The notes below the pieces were generated by a model. The model ran no database searches. It worked only from the letters and a program-made list of their open reading frames with translations, and had not been told where the DNA came from. This document shows positions 24,212 through 33,294 of a stretch of DNA of 55,081 bases, piece by piece; within the stretch, counting starts at the first letter, position 1; each line of letters opens with the position of its first letter. Location: the NCBI GenBank assembly GCA_014377845.1, contig JACMOV010000073.1:1-55081 (forward strand), read 5' to 3'. The DNA comes from Herminiimonas sp. (lineage in GTDB: Bacteria; Pseudomonadota; Gammaproteobacteria; Burkholderiales; Burkholderiaceae_D). The position numbers and the translations under genes are program-made.

Positions 24212-27200
24212 TTAGCCGGTCACCAGGGCCCTGATCGTGTTTTTTACCTGCGTCACACGGGAAGTCAGATCGGGCATGGGGATCGTGATGCGCAGCTTGT
24301 CCTGGCCGTTGAGCTTGATGTGACGGTTCTTCTGGATCAGTTCGATGATGCGCATGGCGTCGATCGGTGGATTCGGCTCGAACTGCAGCAATGCCGATTC
24401 GCCGTGCGCATCGATCTTGATGATGCCGACTGGCTTCGCCGCCACGCGCAAACGGTGGGTTTCGATCAGCGCCTTGGCCGGGTCGGGCAATTTGCCGAAG
24501 CGGTCGATCAGCTCTTCCTGCAAGTCGTCGATGGCGTCGTTGCGGGTGCAGTTGGCAAGCCGCTTGTAGAGCGACAGGCGCTCGTGCACATCGCCGCAGT
24601 ATTCGGAAGGCAGCAGCGCCGGCACGTGCAGGTTGATCTCGGTCGTGGTCGACAGCGGCGCGGCCAGGTCCGGCTCCTTGCCGTTCTTCAGACAGCGCAC
24701 GGCTTCGTTCAGCATGTCGGAATAGAGCTGGAAGCCGATCTCGTGCATCTCGCCCGACTGGTTGTCGCCGAGGACCTCACCGGCGCCGCGAATCTCCAGA
24801 TCATGCATCGCCAGGTAAAAGCCGCTGCCCAGTTCTTCCATCTGCTGGATCGCTTCCAGCCGGCGCTGCGCCAGCTTGGTCAGTCCGTGCACGTCGTGCA
24901 CCAGCAGGTAAGCATAGGCCTGGTGATGCGAGCGGCCGACGCGCCCGCGCAGCTGGTGCAACTGCGCGAGGCCAAATTTGTCAGCCCGATGCATGATGAT
25001 CGTGTTTGCGGTCGGCACGTCGATGCCGGTTTCGATGATGGTCGTGCACAGCAGGATATTGAAGCGCTGGGCGACGAAATCGCGCATCACCTTTTCCAGG
25101 TCGCGCTCGTGCATCTGACCATGCGCGACGGCGATGCGCGCTTCGGGCAGGATCGCTTCGAGCATCGCCCTGCGGTTCTCGATGGTCTCGACCTCATTGT
25201 GCAGGAAGTAGACCTGGCCGCCGCGCTTCAATTCGCGCAGGCAGGCTTCGCGGATGATCGATTCGCCCTCGCTGCGCACGAAGGTCTTGATCGCCAGGCG
25301 CTTTTGCGGCGCGGTTGCGATGATCGAAAAATCGCGCAGACCCTCCAGCGCCATGCCGAGCGTGCGGGGGATTGGCGTCGCCGTCAGCGTCAGCACGTCG
25401 ACTTCGGCGCGCAACGCCTTGAGAGCTTCCTTCTGGCGCACGCCAAAGCGGTGTTCCTCGTCGATGATCACCAGTCCCAGGCGGGTGAACTTGACGTCGG
25501 CCGACAGCAGCTTGTGGGTGCCGATGACGATGTCGAGCGTGCCGTCGGCCATGCCCTTGATCGCCTGCGTGATCTCCTTGCCGGTACGGAAGCGCGACAG
25601 CTCGGCGATCTTGACCGGCCAGTCGGCGAAGCGGTCGGCGAAGGTCTGCGCATGCTGCTCCGCCAGCAGCGTGGTCGGCGCCAGGATCGCTACCTGCTTG
25701 CCACCGAGGACGGCGACAAAGGCGGCGCGCAGGGCGACCTCGGTCTTGCCGAAGCCGACATCACCGCAGATCAGGCGGTCCATCGGTTTGCCACTGGTCA
25801 TGTCCTTGATGACGGCAGTGATCGCGGCTGCCTGGTCCGGGGTTTCTTCGAAACCGAAGCTCTCCGCGAAGGCGTCGTAGTCATGCGCGGAATATTCGAA
25901 GCTGTGGCCTTCGCGCAGGGCGCGGCGGGCATACAGGTTCAGCAATTCGGCGGCGGTATCGCGCACCTGCTGCGCGGCGCGGCGCTTGGCCTTGTCCCAC
26001 TGGCCGGAGCCGAGCGCATGCAACGGCGCATCTTCCGGCGAGGCGCCGGAGTAGCGCGAAATGACATGCAACTGCGACACCGGCACATACAGCTTGGTGT
26101 CCTTCGCATACTCAAGGTGCAGGAACTCGGTCTCGCCTTCGCCGAGATCCATGCTGGTCAGTCCCATGTAGCGGCCGATACCGTGGTTGACGTGCACCAC
26201 CGGATCACCGATCTTCAGCTCCGAGAGGTCGCGCACCATGAACTCGACCTGCGTCACCGCTTCCTGCTTCTTCTTGCCGACACGGCGGCCAGAGCCTGCG
26301 TACAGTTCGGTTTCGGTGATGAAGGCGAGGTTGCCCAGCGACGCCGGCAGCGCAAAGCCGTCGTGCAGTGGCGCCACGCCCAGCATCAGCGGCGCAGAAG
26401 CCGTGCGGAAGTCGGCGAAGCTTTCGCAGCCTTCCGGCGCCAGGGCATATTCGTTGAAGTACTGCTGCAGGGTCTCGCGCCGGCCATTGGATTCTGCGCA
26501 GATCATGACGCGCCGTCCGATCTTCTCGCTCGCCACGAGGTACGCGCGGAAGGCCGCCAGCGGGTCGTCGATGCGGCGGTTGACGGCGATGTTCGGCAAG
26601 GGCGCAGACAGCTCGGATGCGCCATCGTCATGCTGCACGATCCAACGTCCGTAAGGCTTGGCGAGGGTGAAGAAGTCTTCGTCAGAGAGGAACAACTTTT
26701 CCGGTGCCAGCAGCGGCCGCTCGCGATCGGCCTTCAGGAACTTGAAGCGTGAATTCGTATCGCTCCAGAAGCGCTTGATCGCCGCGTCGATGTCGCCGAC
26801 CAGCGCGAATGTGACGTCCGCAGGCAGGTAACGAAACAGCGTTGCCGTCTCTTCGAAAAATAGCGGCATGTAGTATTCGATGCCGGCCGAGGCGATGCCG
26901 TGACCGATATCCTTGTAGATGGCGGAACGCGAGGGATCGCCTTCGAACACTTCGCGCCAGCGGCTGCGAAAGGCGTTTCGGGCGGTCTCGTCCATCGGAA
27001 ATTCGCGGCCCGGCAGCATCCGCACTTCCCGCACCGGATAGAGCGAGCGCTGGGTGTCGGCATCGAAGGTGCGAATCGTCTCGATGGTGTCGCCGAACAG
27101 GTCGATCCGGTAGGGCAGGGCCGAGCCCATCGGGAACAGGTCGATCAGGCCGCCGCGCACCGAGTATTCGCCGGGCGACATCACCTGCGCCACGTGCGTG

Positions 27201-27676
27201 TAGCCGGCCAGCGTCAGTTGCGTGCGCAGGCGGGTTTCGTCGAGCGTTTCGCCCTGCTTGAAAAAGAATGTATAGGCCGCCAGGAAGGACGGCGGCGCCA
27301 TGCGTACCAGCGCGGTGGTGGCGGGCACAAGCAGCACGTCGCATTGGCCGTTTTGCACTTCATAGAGTGTCGCCAGCCGTTCCGATACCAGGTCCTGGTG
27401 CGGCGAGAAGGCGTCGTAGGGCAACGTCTCCCAGTCCGGCAGGAGGTGGCAGCGCAGCACGTTCTCGCCGCTGCCGGCATTGCCGAACCACGGAATCTCC
27501 GACAGCAGCCGTTGCGCGTCGCTGGCGTTGGCGACTACGATCGCCAGCATGCGGTTCTGCGATTTCAGGGCGAGCGCGGCTTGCGCCAGCGCGAATGCGT
27601 CGGCCGAGCCGTGCACTGCCGGCAGAGCGAAGCGCACGCCGGCTTTGGGAAGCGATTTTTCTAAGTCGAATGACAT
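24212..27676 (-). CDS. mfd: Transcription-repair coupling factor Mfd
   Basis: 1154 residues, full length. It has UvrB-homologous domains 1-2 (about 1-340), the RNA polymerase-interacting CarD-like domain (about 480-560, DPVVHVNHGIGRYMGL), a RecG-like SF2 motor with Walker A in CGDVGFGKTEVALRAAF (near 640) and DEEHRFGVRQKEAL, and a C-terminal TRCF domain. Mfd pushes stalled RNA polymerase off damaged DNA and recruits UvrA. It diverges from ispD across a 317-base gap. A very long antisense frame here is a shadow. Confidence 0.97.
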   Translation of the reverse strand: MSFDLEKSLPKAGVRFALPAVHGSADAFALAQAALALKSQNRMLAIVVANASDAQRLLSEIPWFGNAGSGENVLRCHLLPDWETLPYDAFSPHQDLVSERLATLYEVQNGQCDVLLVPATTALVRMAPPSFLAAYTFFFKQGETLDETRLRTQLTLAGYTHVAQVMSPGEYSVRGGLIDLFPMGSALPYRIDLFGDTIETIRTFDADTQRSLYPVREVRMLPGREFPMDETARNAFRSRWREVFEGDPSRSAIYKDIGHGIASAGIEYYMPLFFEETATLFRYLPADVTFALVGDIDAAIKRFWSDTNSRFKFLKADRERPLLAPEKLFLSDEDFFTLAKPYGRWIVQHDDGASELSAPLPNIAVNRRIDDPLAAFRAYLVASEKIGRRVMICAESNGRRETLQQYFNEYALAPEGCESFADFRTASAPLMLGVAPLHDGFALPASLGNLAFITETELYAGSGRRVGKKKQEAVTQVEFMVRDLSELKIGDPVVHVNHGIGRYMGLTSMDLGEGETEFLHLEYAKDTKLYVPVSQLHVISRYSGASPEDAPLHALGSGQWDKAKRRAAQQVRDTAAELLNLYARRALREGHSFEYSAHDYDAFAESFGFEETPDQAAAITAVIKDMTSGKPMDRLICGDVGFGKTEVALRAAFVAVLGGKQVAILAPTTLLAEQHAQTFADRFADWPVKIAELSRFRTGKEITQAIKGMADGTLDIVIGTHKLLSADVKFTRLGLVIIDEEHRFGVRQKEALKALRAEVDVLTLTATPIPRTLGMALEGLRDFSIIATAPQKRLAIKTFVRSEGESIIREACLRELKRGGQVYFLHNEVETIENRRAMLEAILPEARIAVAHGQMHERDLEKVMRDFVAQRFNILLCTTIIETGIDVPTANTIIMHRADKFGLAQLHQLRGRVGRSHHQAYAYLLVHDVHGLTKLAQRRLEAIQQMEELGSGFYLAMHDLEIRGAGEVLGDNQSGEMHEIGFQLYSDMLNEAVRCLKNGKEPDLAAPLSTTTEINLHVPALLPSEYCGDVHERLSLYKRLANCTRNDAIDDLQEELIDRFGKLPDPAKALIETHRLRVAAKPVGIIKIDAHGESALLQFEPNPPIDAMRIIELIQKNRHIKLNGQDKLRITIPMPDLTSRVTQVKNTIRALVTG

Positions 27677-27811
27677 CAGGTACCGACAGTTGACCTGTCA
27701 TGAGGAGGGCGGTTTGAATGCAGACTGCACAATCGATCCGCGTTGTGGAAGCGCACTGGCAACCTCGCCGCGGCGGACAGGCCGGGCATCGCCGCCATGC
27801 GGATTGCTCGA

Positions 27812-27840
27812 TTGACACTGAAAAAGTAAGATGCGATTAT
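27812..27840 (+). promoter_or_regulatory. Sigma-70 promoter for ispD-ispF
   Basis: Perfect TTGACA (27812-27817), 17-base spacer, GATTAT (27835-27840; four of six). The predicted leader is about 146 bases long. In the rest of the 317-base mfd-ispD gap (27677-27993) I see no gene or strong repeat; ispD itself has no clear Shine-Dalgarno. Confidence 0.55.
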
Positions 27841-27993
27841 AAACCAAGGTGTCCGGGCAAGCATGTGGCCCGGCTCGCATCCGCCGTTCGGGCGCAATGC
27901 CTTTAGAGCCTGCAGCCACGCCGCGCCAACCTGACTGGCCAGCCGCGGCCTGCAACTTATGCAACCCGCCGTTTTCTTTACTTCCCGATTCTC

Positions 27994-28716
27994 ATGACCG
28001 CTTTTCATTGCCTGATTCCCGCTGCAGGAATCGGTGCCCGCATGGGTGCCGGCCAGCCAAAGCAATACCTGAACCTCGCCGGCAAACCAGTGCTGCGGCA
28101 CGTGCTGGACATAGTTGCTGCAACGCCGGCAATCGCGCATACCTGGGTGGTGGTCGGCGCTGGCGATGCACACATCGCCGGGCTGGTGGCAGCGGCTCCC
28201 GCTCTCGGGCCAGCCATCACGACCGTCGACTGCGGCGGCGCCACCCGTCGGGATACGGTGCGCAACGGCCTCGATGCGATGCATGGACGGATCAATGACG
28301 ATGACTGGGTGCTGGTGCATGATGCGGCGCGGCCCGGGCTCACTGTGGCGATGCTGGAGGCGATGATCGCGGCGTTGCGCGACGATCCGGTGGGCGGCCT
28401 GCTGGCGCTACCGCTGGCCGATACCATCAAGCGCGCCGGTGCCGATGGTCGCAGTTGCGGTACCGTCGCACGTGATGGATTGTGGGCGGCTCAGACACCA
28501 CAGATGTTTCGTTACAGCCTGTTGCGCCGGGCGCTGGCGCAGGACGCCGCGTTCACTGATGAAGCCAGCGCGATCGAGGCGCTCGGCCTGCAGCCGAAGC
28601 TGGTGCCCGGCGACCCGCGTAACCTCAAGATCACATTACCGGCCGACCTCGTGCTGGCGGGACTCTATCTCAACGCTGCCGTAAGCAATGACCACCAACC
28701 GGAGCAGGACACATGA
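27994..28716 (+). CDS. ispD: 2-C-methyl-D-erythritol 4-phosphate cytidylyltransferase IspD
   Basis: 240 residues. The nucleotidyltransferase signature is at the N-terminus: [19 protein letters not shown] (residues 8-26), with the Arg and Lys that bind CTP, then [11 protein letters not shown]. It makes CDP-methylerythritol in the non-mevalonate isoprenoid pathway. The stop overlaps the ispF start (ATGA), so the pair is translationally coupled. Confidence 0.96.
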   Translation: MTAFHCLIPAAGIGARMGAGQPKQYLNLAGKPVLRHVLDIVAATPAIAHTWVVVGAGDAHIAGLVAAAPALGPAITTVDCGGATRRDTVRNGLDAMHGRINDDDWVLVHDAARPGLTVAMLEAMIAALRDDPVGGLLALPLADTIKRAGADGRSCGTVARDGLWAAQTPQMFRYSLLRRALAQDAAFTDEASAIEALGLQPKLVPGDPRNLKITLPADLVLAGLYLNAAVSNDHQPEQDT

Positions 28717-29219
28717 GCGACAAGCTCCCATTCCGTATCGGCCAGGGCTATGACTGCCATGCGCTGGTTGCAGGCCGCAAGCTGATCATCGGCGGCGTGA
28801 CGATCGAGCATCCGACCGGGCTGCTCGGACATTCGGATGCCGACGTCCTGCTGCATGCGATTACCGATGCGCTGTTCGGCGCCGCGGCGCTGGGCGACAT
28901 CGGCCGGCACTTTTCCGACACCGATGCAGCATTTGCGGGCGCCGATTCGCGCGTCTTGCTGCGGGCAGCGATGCAGAAAGTGGCCGTCGCCGGCTACCGG
29001 GTCGGCAATATCGATGCGACGATCATTGCCCAAGCGCCGAAGATGGCGCCGCATATCGGCCAGATGGTGCGTCACATCGCCACCGATCTCGGCATCGACC
29101 CGGGCCAGGTAAACGTCAAGGCGAAGACCAACGAGCGGCTCGGTTTCCTGGGTCGGGAAGAAGGGATTGCGGCCGAAGCCGTGGTACTGCTTGTCGCCGC
29201 GCCTATCGCCGCGTCGTAA
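28713..29219 (+). CDS. ispF: 2-C-methyl-D-erythritol 2,4-cyclodiphosphate synthase IspF
   Basis: 168 residues, usual length. Zinc and substrate residues are in GQGYDCHAL (Asp, His) and [18 protein letters not shown]; the C-terminal [16 protein letters not shown] motif is intact. It cyclises CDP-methylerythritol phosphate to MEcPP. Its last 17 bases overlap the 3' end of the convergent envZ gene. Confidence 0.97.
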   Translation: MSDKLPFRIGQGYDCHALVAGRKLIIGGVTIEHPTGLLGHSDADVLLHAITDALFGAAALGDIGRHFSDTDAAFAGADSRVLLRAAMQKVAVAGYRVGNIDATIIAQAPKMAPHIGQMVRHIATDLGIDPGQVNVKAKTNERLGFLGREEGIAAEAVVLLVAAPIAAS

Positions 29220-30621
29220 CCAGCGGGAATGACATCGTCACCTGGAAGCCGTGTGGCTGCCGGTTGCTGATGCGCAGGGTACCGAAATGACGCTTGACGA
29301 CCCGCTCCACGATCGCCAGTCCGAGGCCGGAACCATTAGCCTGTCCACGCGCGGTATCGAGACGCGTGAAGGGACGCAGCAGGCGGTCGAGATCGGCATC
29401 CGGCACGCCGTCGCCGTGGTCGCAGAATTCGACGGAGGCGCGACCCTGCCGGATATCACAGGCGATCTCGATTTCCAGAACTTCGCTCGACGCCGGACTG
29501 CCATAGCGGCGTGAATTTTCCACCAGGTTGTTGAAGACACGCTTCAGATCGACGGCATTGCCCATGATGACGACGCCATCGGCAATCATGGTGGTGACGG
29601 TTGCGTCCGTGATCCGGGTCGCATCGTTGGCGACGTCGCGCAGCAGTTCCGACAGGTCGACCGGCAGGAAGGTGGTGCTGTCGGTGGGCCGCGCGTAATC
29701 GAGGAACTGGCCGATGATCGCATCCATCTGCCGGAGGTCGGACTGCATGCCTTCGCGCGCTGCGGCGTCGAAGCCGGCCATCTCCACTTCGAGCTGCATG
29801 CGCGCCAGCGGCGTGCGCAGGTCGTGCGAAATCCCCGCCAGCACCACCGCCCGATCCGATTCGATGCGGTTCAGGTCATCCACCATCTGGTTGAAGCTGC
29901 GGTTGGCTTCGCGGATTTCGGTCGGCCCCGCTTCCGGCAGCGGATCGGGCTGACCGCCCTTGGCGATGGCGCGCGCCACCGCCGTCAGCCGGGCCAGGGG
30001 CAAATTGATCAAGCGTGAAATAAAGGCTGCGCCAATCAGGGAAATGAACAACGTGATCGCGGCCCAGCCGACCCACTGCAGCCCCGAGGTACCGGCGACA
30101 CGTTCGCGGTCCAACCGCAACCAGTAGTCATCGTCGTCGATCTTGAAGCTGACCCAGAAGCCCGGCGCATCGTTGACGGTGCCGGCAAAGCGGGTGGCTG
30201 CGCCCAGTTTTTCGCGGACGGTTTCGCGCACGATCGGCATCAGGCTTGTCTCGGGCGGCGGCTCGACGCGATCGTCATCTTCCAACGGATAGATGCGGAT
30301 GCCTTCGTTGCTGGCAAGGTCGAACAGGAGTTCGCGCCGCAGGTCTGGTGCGGAATGCGCGAGTGCGGCGCGGGTAATCGTCACCATCGAGATGACCTGC
30401 GCCGCGATCTGGTTGGCGCGGGGGGTGCGTTCGATGAAGCGGTAGCTGGCCACCCAGGCGCCCATGCTTGCCGATATCATCACCGCGATCAGGAAAAACG
30501 TGCGCCAGAACAGGCCGCTGCGGGCCCAGGCGAAACGGGATTTCGACGCATGTCGACGCCGAACAGCTTGCGCATCAGGCACTTCCGGCAGAGTCGTATC
30601 GGCGTGGGGCGCGCTGCTCAC
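29203..30621 (-). CDS. envZ: EnvZ-like sensor histidine kinase
   Basis: 472 residues. Two membrane helices (about 38-58 and 183-203) flank a periplasmic sensor of roughly 120 residues. A HAMP domain (about 205-258), the phospho-acceptor His266 in [14 protein letters not shown], and an HATPase domain with [18 protein letters not shown] and [12 protein letters not shown] follow. It starts 9 bases after ompR on the same strand. Paired with OmpR it should respond to osmolarity or envelope state. The periplasmic part is unlike any specific sensor I can name. Confidence 0.9.
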   Translation of the reverse strand: MSSAPHADTTLPEVPDAQAVRRRHASKSRFAWARSGLFWRTFFLIAVMISASMGAWVASYRFIERTPRANQIAAQVISMVTITRAALAHSAPDLRRELLFDLASNEGIRIYPLEDDDRVEPPPETSLMPIVRETVREKLGAATRFAGTVNDAPGFWVSFKIDDDDYWLRLDRERVAGTSGLQWVGWAAITLFISLIGAAFISRLINLPLARLTAVARAIAKGGQPDPLPEAGPTEIREANRSFNQMVDDLNRIESDRAVVLAGISHDLRTPLARMQLEVEMAGFDAAAREGMQSDLRQMDAIIGQFLDYARPTDSTTFLPVDLSELLRDVANDATRITDATVTTMIADGVVIMGNAVDLKRVFNNLVENSRRYGSPASSEVLEIEIACDIRQGRASVEFCDHGDGVPDADLDRLLRPFTRLDTARGQANGSGLGLAIVERVVKRHFGTLRISNRQPHGFQVTMSFPLVTTRR

Positions 30622-30630
30622 GGCATTGCC

Positions 30631-31398
30631 CTAGCGCGGCTGACCCTCGGGGATGAACACGTAGCCCAGACCCCACACGGTCTGGATATAGAGAGGATTG
30701 GAAGGATCGGGCTCGAGCAGCTTGCGAAGTCGGGAGATCTGGACGTCGAGGCTGCGGTCGAACACCTCATATTCCCGACCGCGCGCAAGCTCCATCAGCT
30801 TCTCACGCGACAGCGGCTGGCGGGCGTGACGGGCAAAGACCTTCAACACCGAAAATTCGCCGGTCGTCAGCGGCACCGATTCGCCGTTCTTCTTCAACGT
30901 GCGGGTACCGAGATCGAGTATGAAGTCACCAAAGACAAATGACTGCGGTGTTTCCGATGGCGCGCCCGGCAGTTCGTCCGGACCGATGCGACGCAACACC
31001 GCGCCGATTCGCGCCACCAGTTCGCGTGGATTGAACGGTTTCGGCAGGTAGTCGTCGGCGCCCATTTCGAGACCGACAATGCGATCGACGTCCTCGCCTT
31101 TGGCCGTCAGCATGATGATCGGCGTCATGTCGCCTGCACCGCGCAGGCGGCGGCAGATCGACAGGCCATCCTCACCCGGCAGCATCAGGTCCAGGACCAG
31201 CAGGTCATAGCGCTCGCGAATCCAGAGCTTGTTCATCGCCTGCGCGCTTTCGGCCGTGACGACATTGAAGCCTTGCTCGGTCAGGTAGCGGCGCAACAGA
31301 TCTCGCAACCGCACGTCGTCGTCGACCACGAGAATTTTCGATTGATGATTCGTCGAGCCGGGCGCGGCGGCGGGGGAGGTCAGGCTGGGTGTGGTCAT
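30631..31398 (-). CDS. ompR: Response regulator OmpR
   Basis: 255 residues. The receiver domain (about 21-135) has VVDDD, the phospho-acceptor Asp70 in LVLDLMLPGEDGLS, and the KPFNPREL Lys. The winged-helix DNA-binding domain (about 155-250) ends VWGLGYVFIPEG. Across its length it closely follows E. coli OmpR, with a longer Ala/Ser/Thr-rich N-terminal tail of about 18 residues. A likely OmpR site lies 51 bases upstream, so autoregulation is probable. Confidence 0.95.
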   Translation of the reverse strand: MTTPSLTSPAAAPGSTNHQSKILVVDDDVRLRDLLRRYLTEQGFNVVTAESAQAMNKLWIRERYDLLVLDLMLPGEDGLSICRRLRGAGDMTPIIMLTAKGEDVDRIVGLEMGADDYLPKPFNPRELVARIGAVLRRIGPDELPGAPSETPQSFVFGDFILDLGTRTLKKNGESVPLTTGEFSVLKVFARHARQPLSREKLMELARGREYEVFDRSLDVQISRLRKLLEPDPSNPLYIQTVWGLGYVFIPEGQPR

Positions 31399-31448
31399 GA
31401 CGCTATGGTAACTTCGAATATGATGTCAAAATAGTGTTCCTTTGGAGC

Positions 31449-31464
31449 ATTACAAAGTGTTACA
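31449..31464. promoter_or_regulatory. OmpR binding site (tandem NTTACA repeats)
   Basis: ATTACA-AAGT-GTTACA matches the OmpR consensus GTTACA-N4-GTTACA at all but one specified base. The two half-sites, ATTACAAAGT and GTTACAAACT, are 10-base direct repeats, and a looser TTTACC follows. The site lies in the 150-base region between divergent ompR and the small secreted-protein gene, so it can serve both. Confidence 0.65.
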
Positions 31465-31575
31465 AACTTTACCTCAAACTCGTTCAGGCGTTCGACGAAG
31501 CCGCCTACACTTCGTCATCGAATATGTCATGGGTGCCGCTCTGGCACAATGACATGCGCCTCACGAAAGTCAAAA

Positions 31576-31932
31576 ATGTGTAAGCGTTCAGTTGTACAGA
31601 CGATGATAGCGCTAATGCTGGCAACAGGCTGCAGCGCGGTCATGGCGGGCGACGGCGATCGTGGTGAGCGCTACGGCGATCACCGCGAGGCGCGCGAGCA
31701 GCGTCAGGCAGCGCGACAGGAACGCCAGCGCGATGTGCGGGCAGTGCAGGAGATGCAACCGCAGATCGATCCGCGCATGCAGTCTCCGTACCCGCAGCCT
31801 CAATCGCAGCCGCAATACCAGCCGCAGCAGGACGGCGGGCGCCGCGGGAATCGCATGTCGCCTGAAGAGCGTCGCGCGTTGCGTCGGCAGATTGATCAGG
31901 CAAGTCACGAGATCTACCTCCCCAATCGCTGA
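31576..31932 (+). CDS. Small secreted Arg/Gln-rich protein, unknown function
   Basis: 118 residues from the ATG at 31576, which gives a clean signal peptide (MCKRSVVQTMIALMLATGC..., cleavage likely after VMA; a lipobox reading at the Cys is weaker). An alternative ATG lies at 31549. The mature part is very hydrophilic: a charged Arg/Glu/Gln helix-like stretch, a Pro/Gln repeat (PQPQSQPQYQPQQ) and a conserved-looking tail MSPEERRALRRQIDQASHEIY. I recall that tail from small periplasmic proteins of Burkholderiales. Transcribed divergently from ompR across an OmpR box, it may belong to the OmpR regulon. Confidence 0.7.
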   Translation: MCKRSVVQTMIALMLATGCSAVMAGDGDRGERYGDHREAREQRQAARQERQRDVRAVQEMQPQIDPRMQSPYPQPQSQPQYQPQQDGGRRGNRMSPEERRALRRQIDQASHEIYLPNR

Positions 31933-31943
31933 ATTCCGGCGCG

Positions 31944-32357
31944 CTACTCGCTGACCTTTCCGCGCATTGCCTTGACCAGCGAACGCGTGGCTTTTGTCTC
32001 GAGCCGCTTTCGTTGCGACCCGTACGTCGGCTTGGTCGGCCTGCGCGGTGTCGGTATCACCGCCACACTCGCCACGATCTCATGCAGGCGACGCAATGCA
32101 TCTTCCCGATTTTTTTCCTGGCTGCGGGCCTGCTGCGCCTTGAGCACGAGAACGCCCTCTGCCGTGATCCGCTGGTCGTTTCGTGCCAGCAGTCTCTCTT
32201 TGATCGGATCCGGCAAGGATGAGGCACGGATGTCGAAGCGCAGGTGAATCGCGCTCGACACCTTGTTGACGTTCTGGCCACCCGGACCTTGGGCGCGGAT
32301 TGCCGTTAGCTCGACATCGTTCTCGTCGATCGTGAAACTGGATTCCGGCGCGTTCAT
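31944..32357 (-). CDS. arfB: Alternative ribosome-rescue peptidyl-tRNA hydrolase ArfB
   Basis: 137 residues. The catalytic GGQ (residues 26-28, AQGPGGQNVNKVSSA) is that of class I release factors, and the basic C-terminal tail (KRLETKATRSLVKAMRGK) is the part that enters the empty mRNA channel. ArfB/YaeJ frees ribosomes stalled without a stop codon. It ends 11 bases from the convergent small secreted-protein gene. Confidence 0.94.
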   Translation of the reverse strand: MNAPESSFTIDENDVELTAIRAQGPGGQNVNKVSSAIHLRFDIRASSLPDPIKERLLARNDQRITAEGVLVLKAQQARSQEKNREDALRRLHEIVASVAVIPTPRRPTKPTYGSQRKRLETKATRSLVKAMRGKVSE

Positions 32358-32400
32358 GGCATGTCGGCGCGTCGGCAGATGCGGGAATGCAGCGCGCTAC

Positions 32401-33237
32401 TCATGGCGCTCGGGTTGCGGCAAGCCGTGCCGTCGCTTGGGCGAATTCTGCATAAAGGGTGGCATGCGCCGGGTTCCATGCGGCCAGTGCCGCCTGCTGT
32501 CGCGCAACCGTGGCGACGTCGCCACGCGCGATCGGTCCGGTCAAGGCGGCTGCCGGGCCCAGGCGTAATGCAGTGCGGGCGCTCTCCTGCAACAGCGGTC
32601 CGATCATTTCAAGCGCAATTTCCGGCGGCACCCCGGCTTTGCCGTACACCTGCACCGCCACGTCGATCAGCGTGACCACGTAGTTCGAGGCAAACACGGC
32701 GGCAGCGTGATAAAGCGTCTTGTGGGCCGCATCGATCGTCACCATGCGGGCGCCGATGGATTCGAAGATTGGCACTAGCACCTCGAGCGCATCCGCATCG
32801 CCTTCGACGCCGCAGCAGGTGCCGGCGAATGTGGCTGCCACCTGCGCAGGATCGGCAAAGCTGCGGACCGGATGCACGCTTGCCACGGCTGCGCCGGCAT
32901 CGCGTGCGGCAGCCAACCGATCCGAGCCGAGCGCACCGCTGCAGTGGAAAACGGTGGCGCCGGTCAGATCGTTTCCGGCAGCGAGCGTCTGGCCGTAATC
33001 TTCGATCGCGTCGTCGGGTACGGCCAGCAGGTAGATGTCGGCGGCTCGCAAAGGTACTTCGCCAGTCGAAGCTACACCCCCGCCCATGAATCGCGCGGCA
33101 TCGGCGGTACGCGCCGGATCGCGTCCGACGATGTCGAGCAGGGTGACAGCGCCAGACCGGTGCAGGACGCGGCCGATCGCGCTGCCGAGACGGCCGGGCC
33201 CGACGATGGTGAGTGTCTTCAGCGACTGCATTGCCAT
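32401..33237 (-). CDS. Rossmann-like and DUF2520 domain protein
   Basis: 278 residues. An N-terminal NAD(P)-binding domain carries TIVGPGRLGSAIGRVL (about 9-24), and AVPDDAIEDY and HCSGALGSD follow as in ketopantoate-reductase-like folds. The C-terminal helical DUF2520 domain (about 150-265) includes HKTLYHAAAVFASNYVV. A dehydrogenase activity is plausible but the substrate is unknown. Related proteins often stand beside panC/panB; here the neighbours are arfB and an ABC-F gene. Confidence 0.85.
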   Translation of the reverse strand: MAMQSLKTLTIVGPGRLGSAIGRVLHRSGAVTLLDIVGRDPARTADAARFMGGGVASTGEVPLRAADIYLLAVPDDAIEDYGQTLAAGNDLTGATVFHCSGALGSDRLAAARDAGAAVASVHPVRSFADPAQVAATFAGTCCGVEGDADALEVLVPIFESIGARMVTIDAAHKTLYHAAAVFASNYVVTLIDVAVQVYGKAGVPPEIALEMIGPLLQESARTALRLGPAAALTGPIARGDVATVARQQAALAAWNPAHATLYAEFAQATARLAATRAP

Positions 33238-33294
33238 GAGTACATCCCCTGCGCGGCGCGCCAGCCGGAAAACAAGATGCGCGGTGCCGTCAAC

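Noticed and set aside
24320-26752. 810-codon plus-strand frame inside mfd
   Set aside because: Antisense shadow of a well-conserved mfd; no recognisable motif.
27718-27906. 62-codon ORF in the mfd-ispD gap
   Set aside because: It runs through the likely ispD promoter and has no family likeness.
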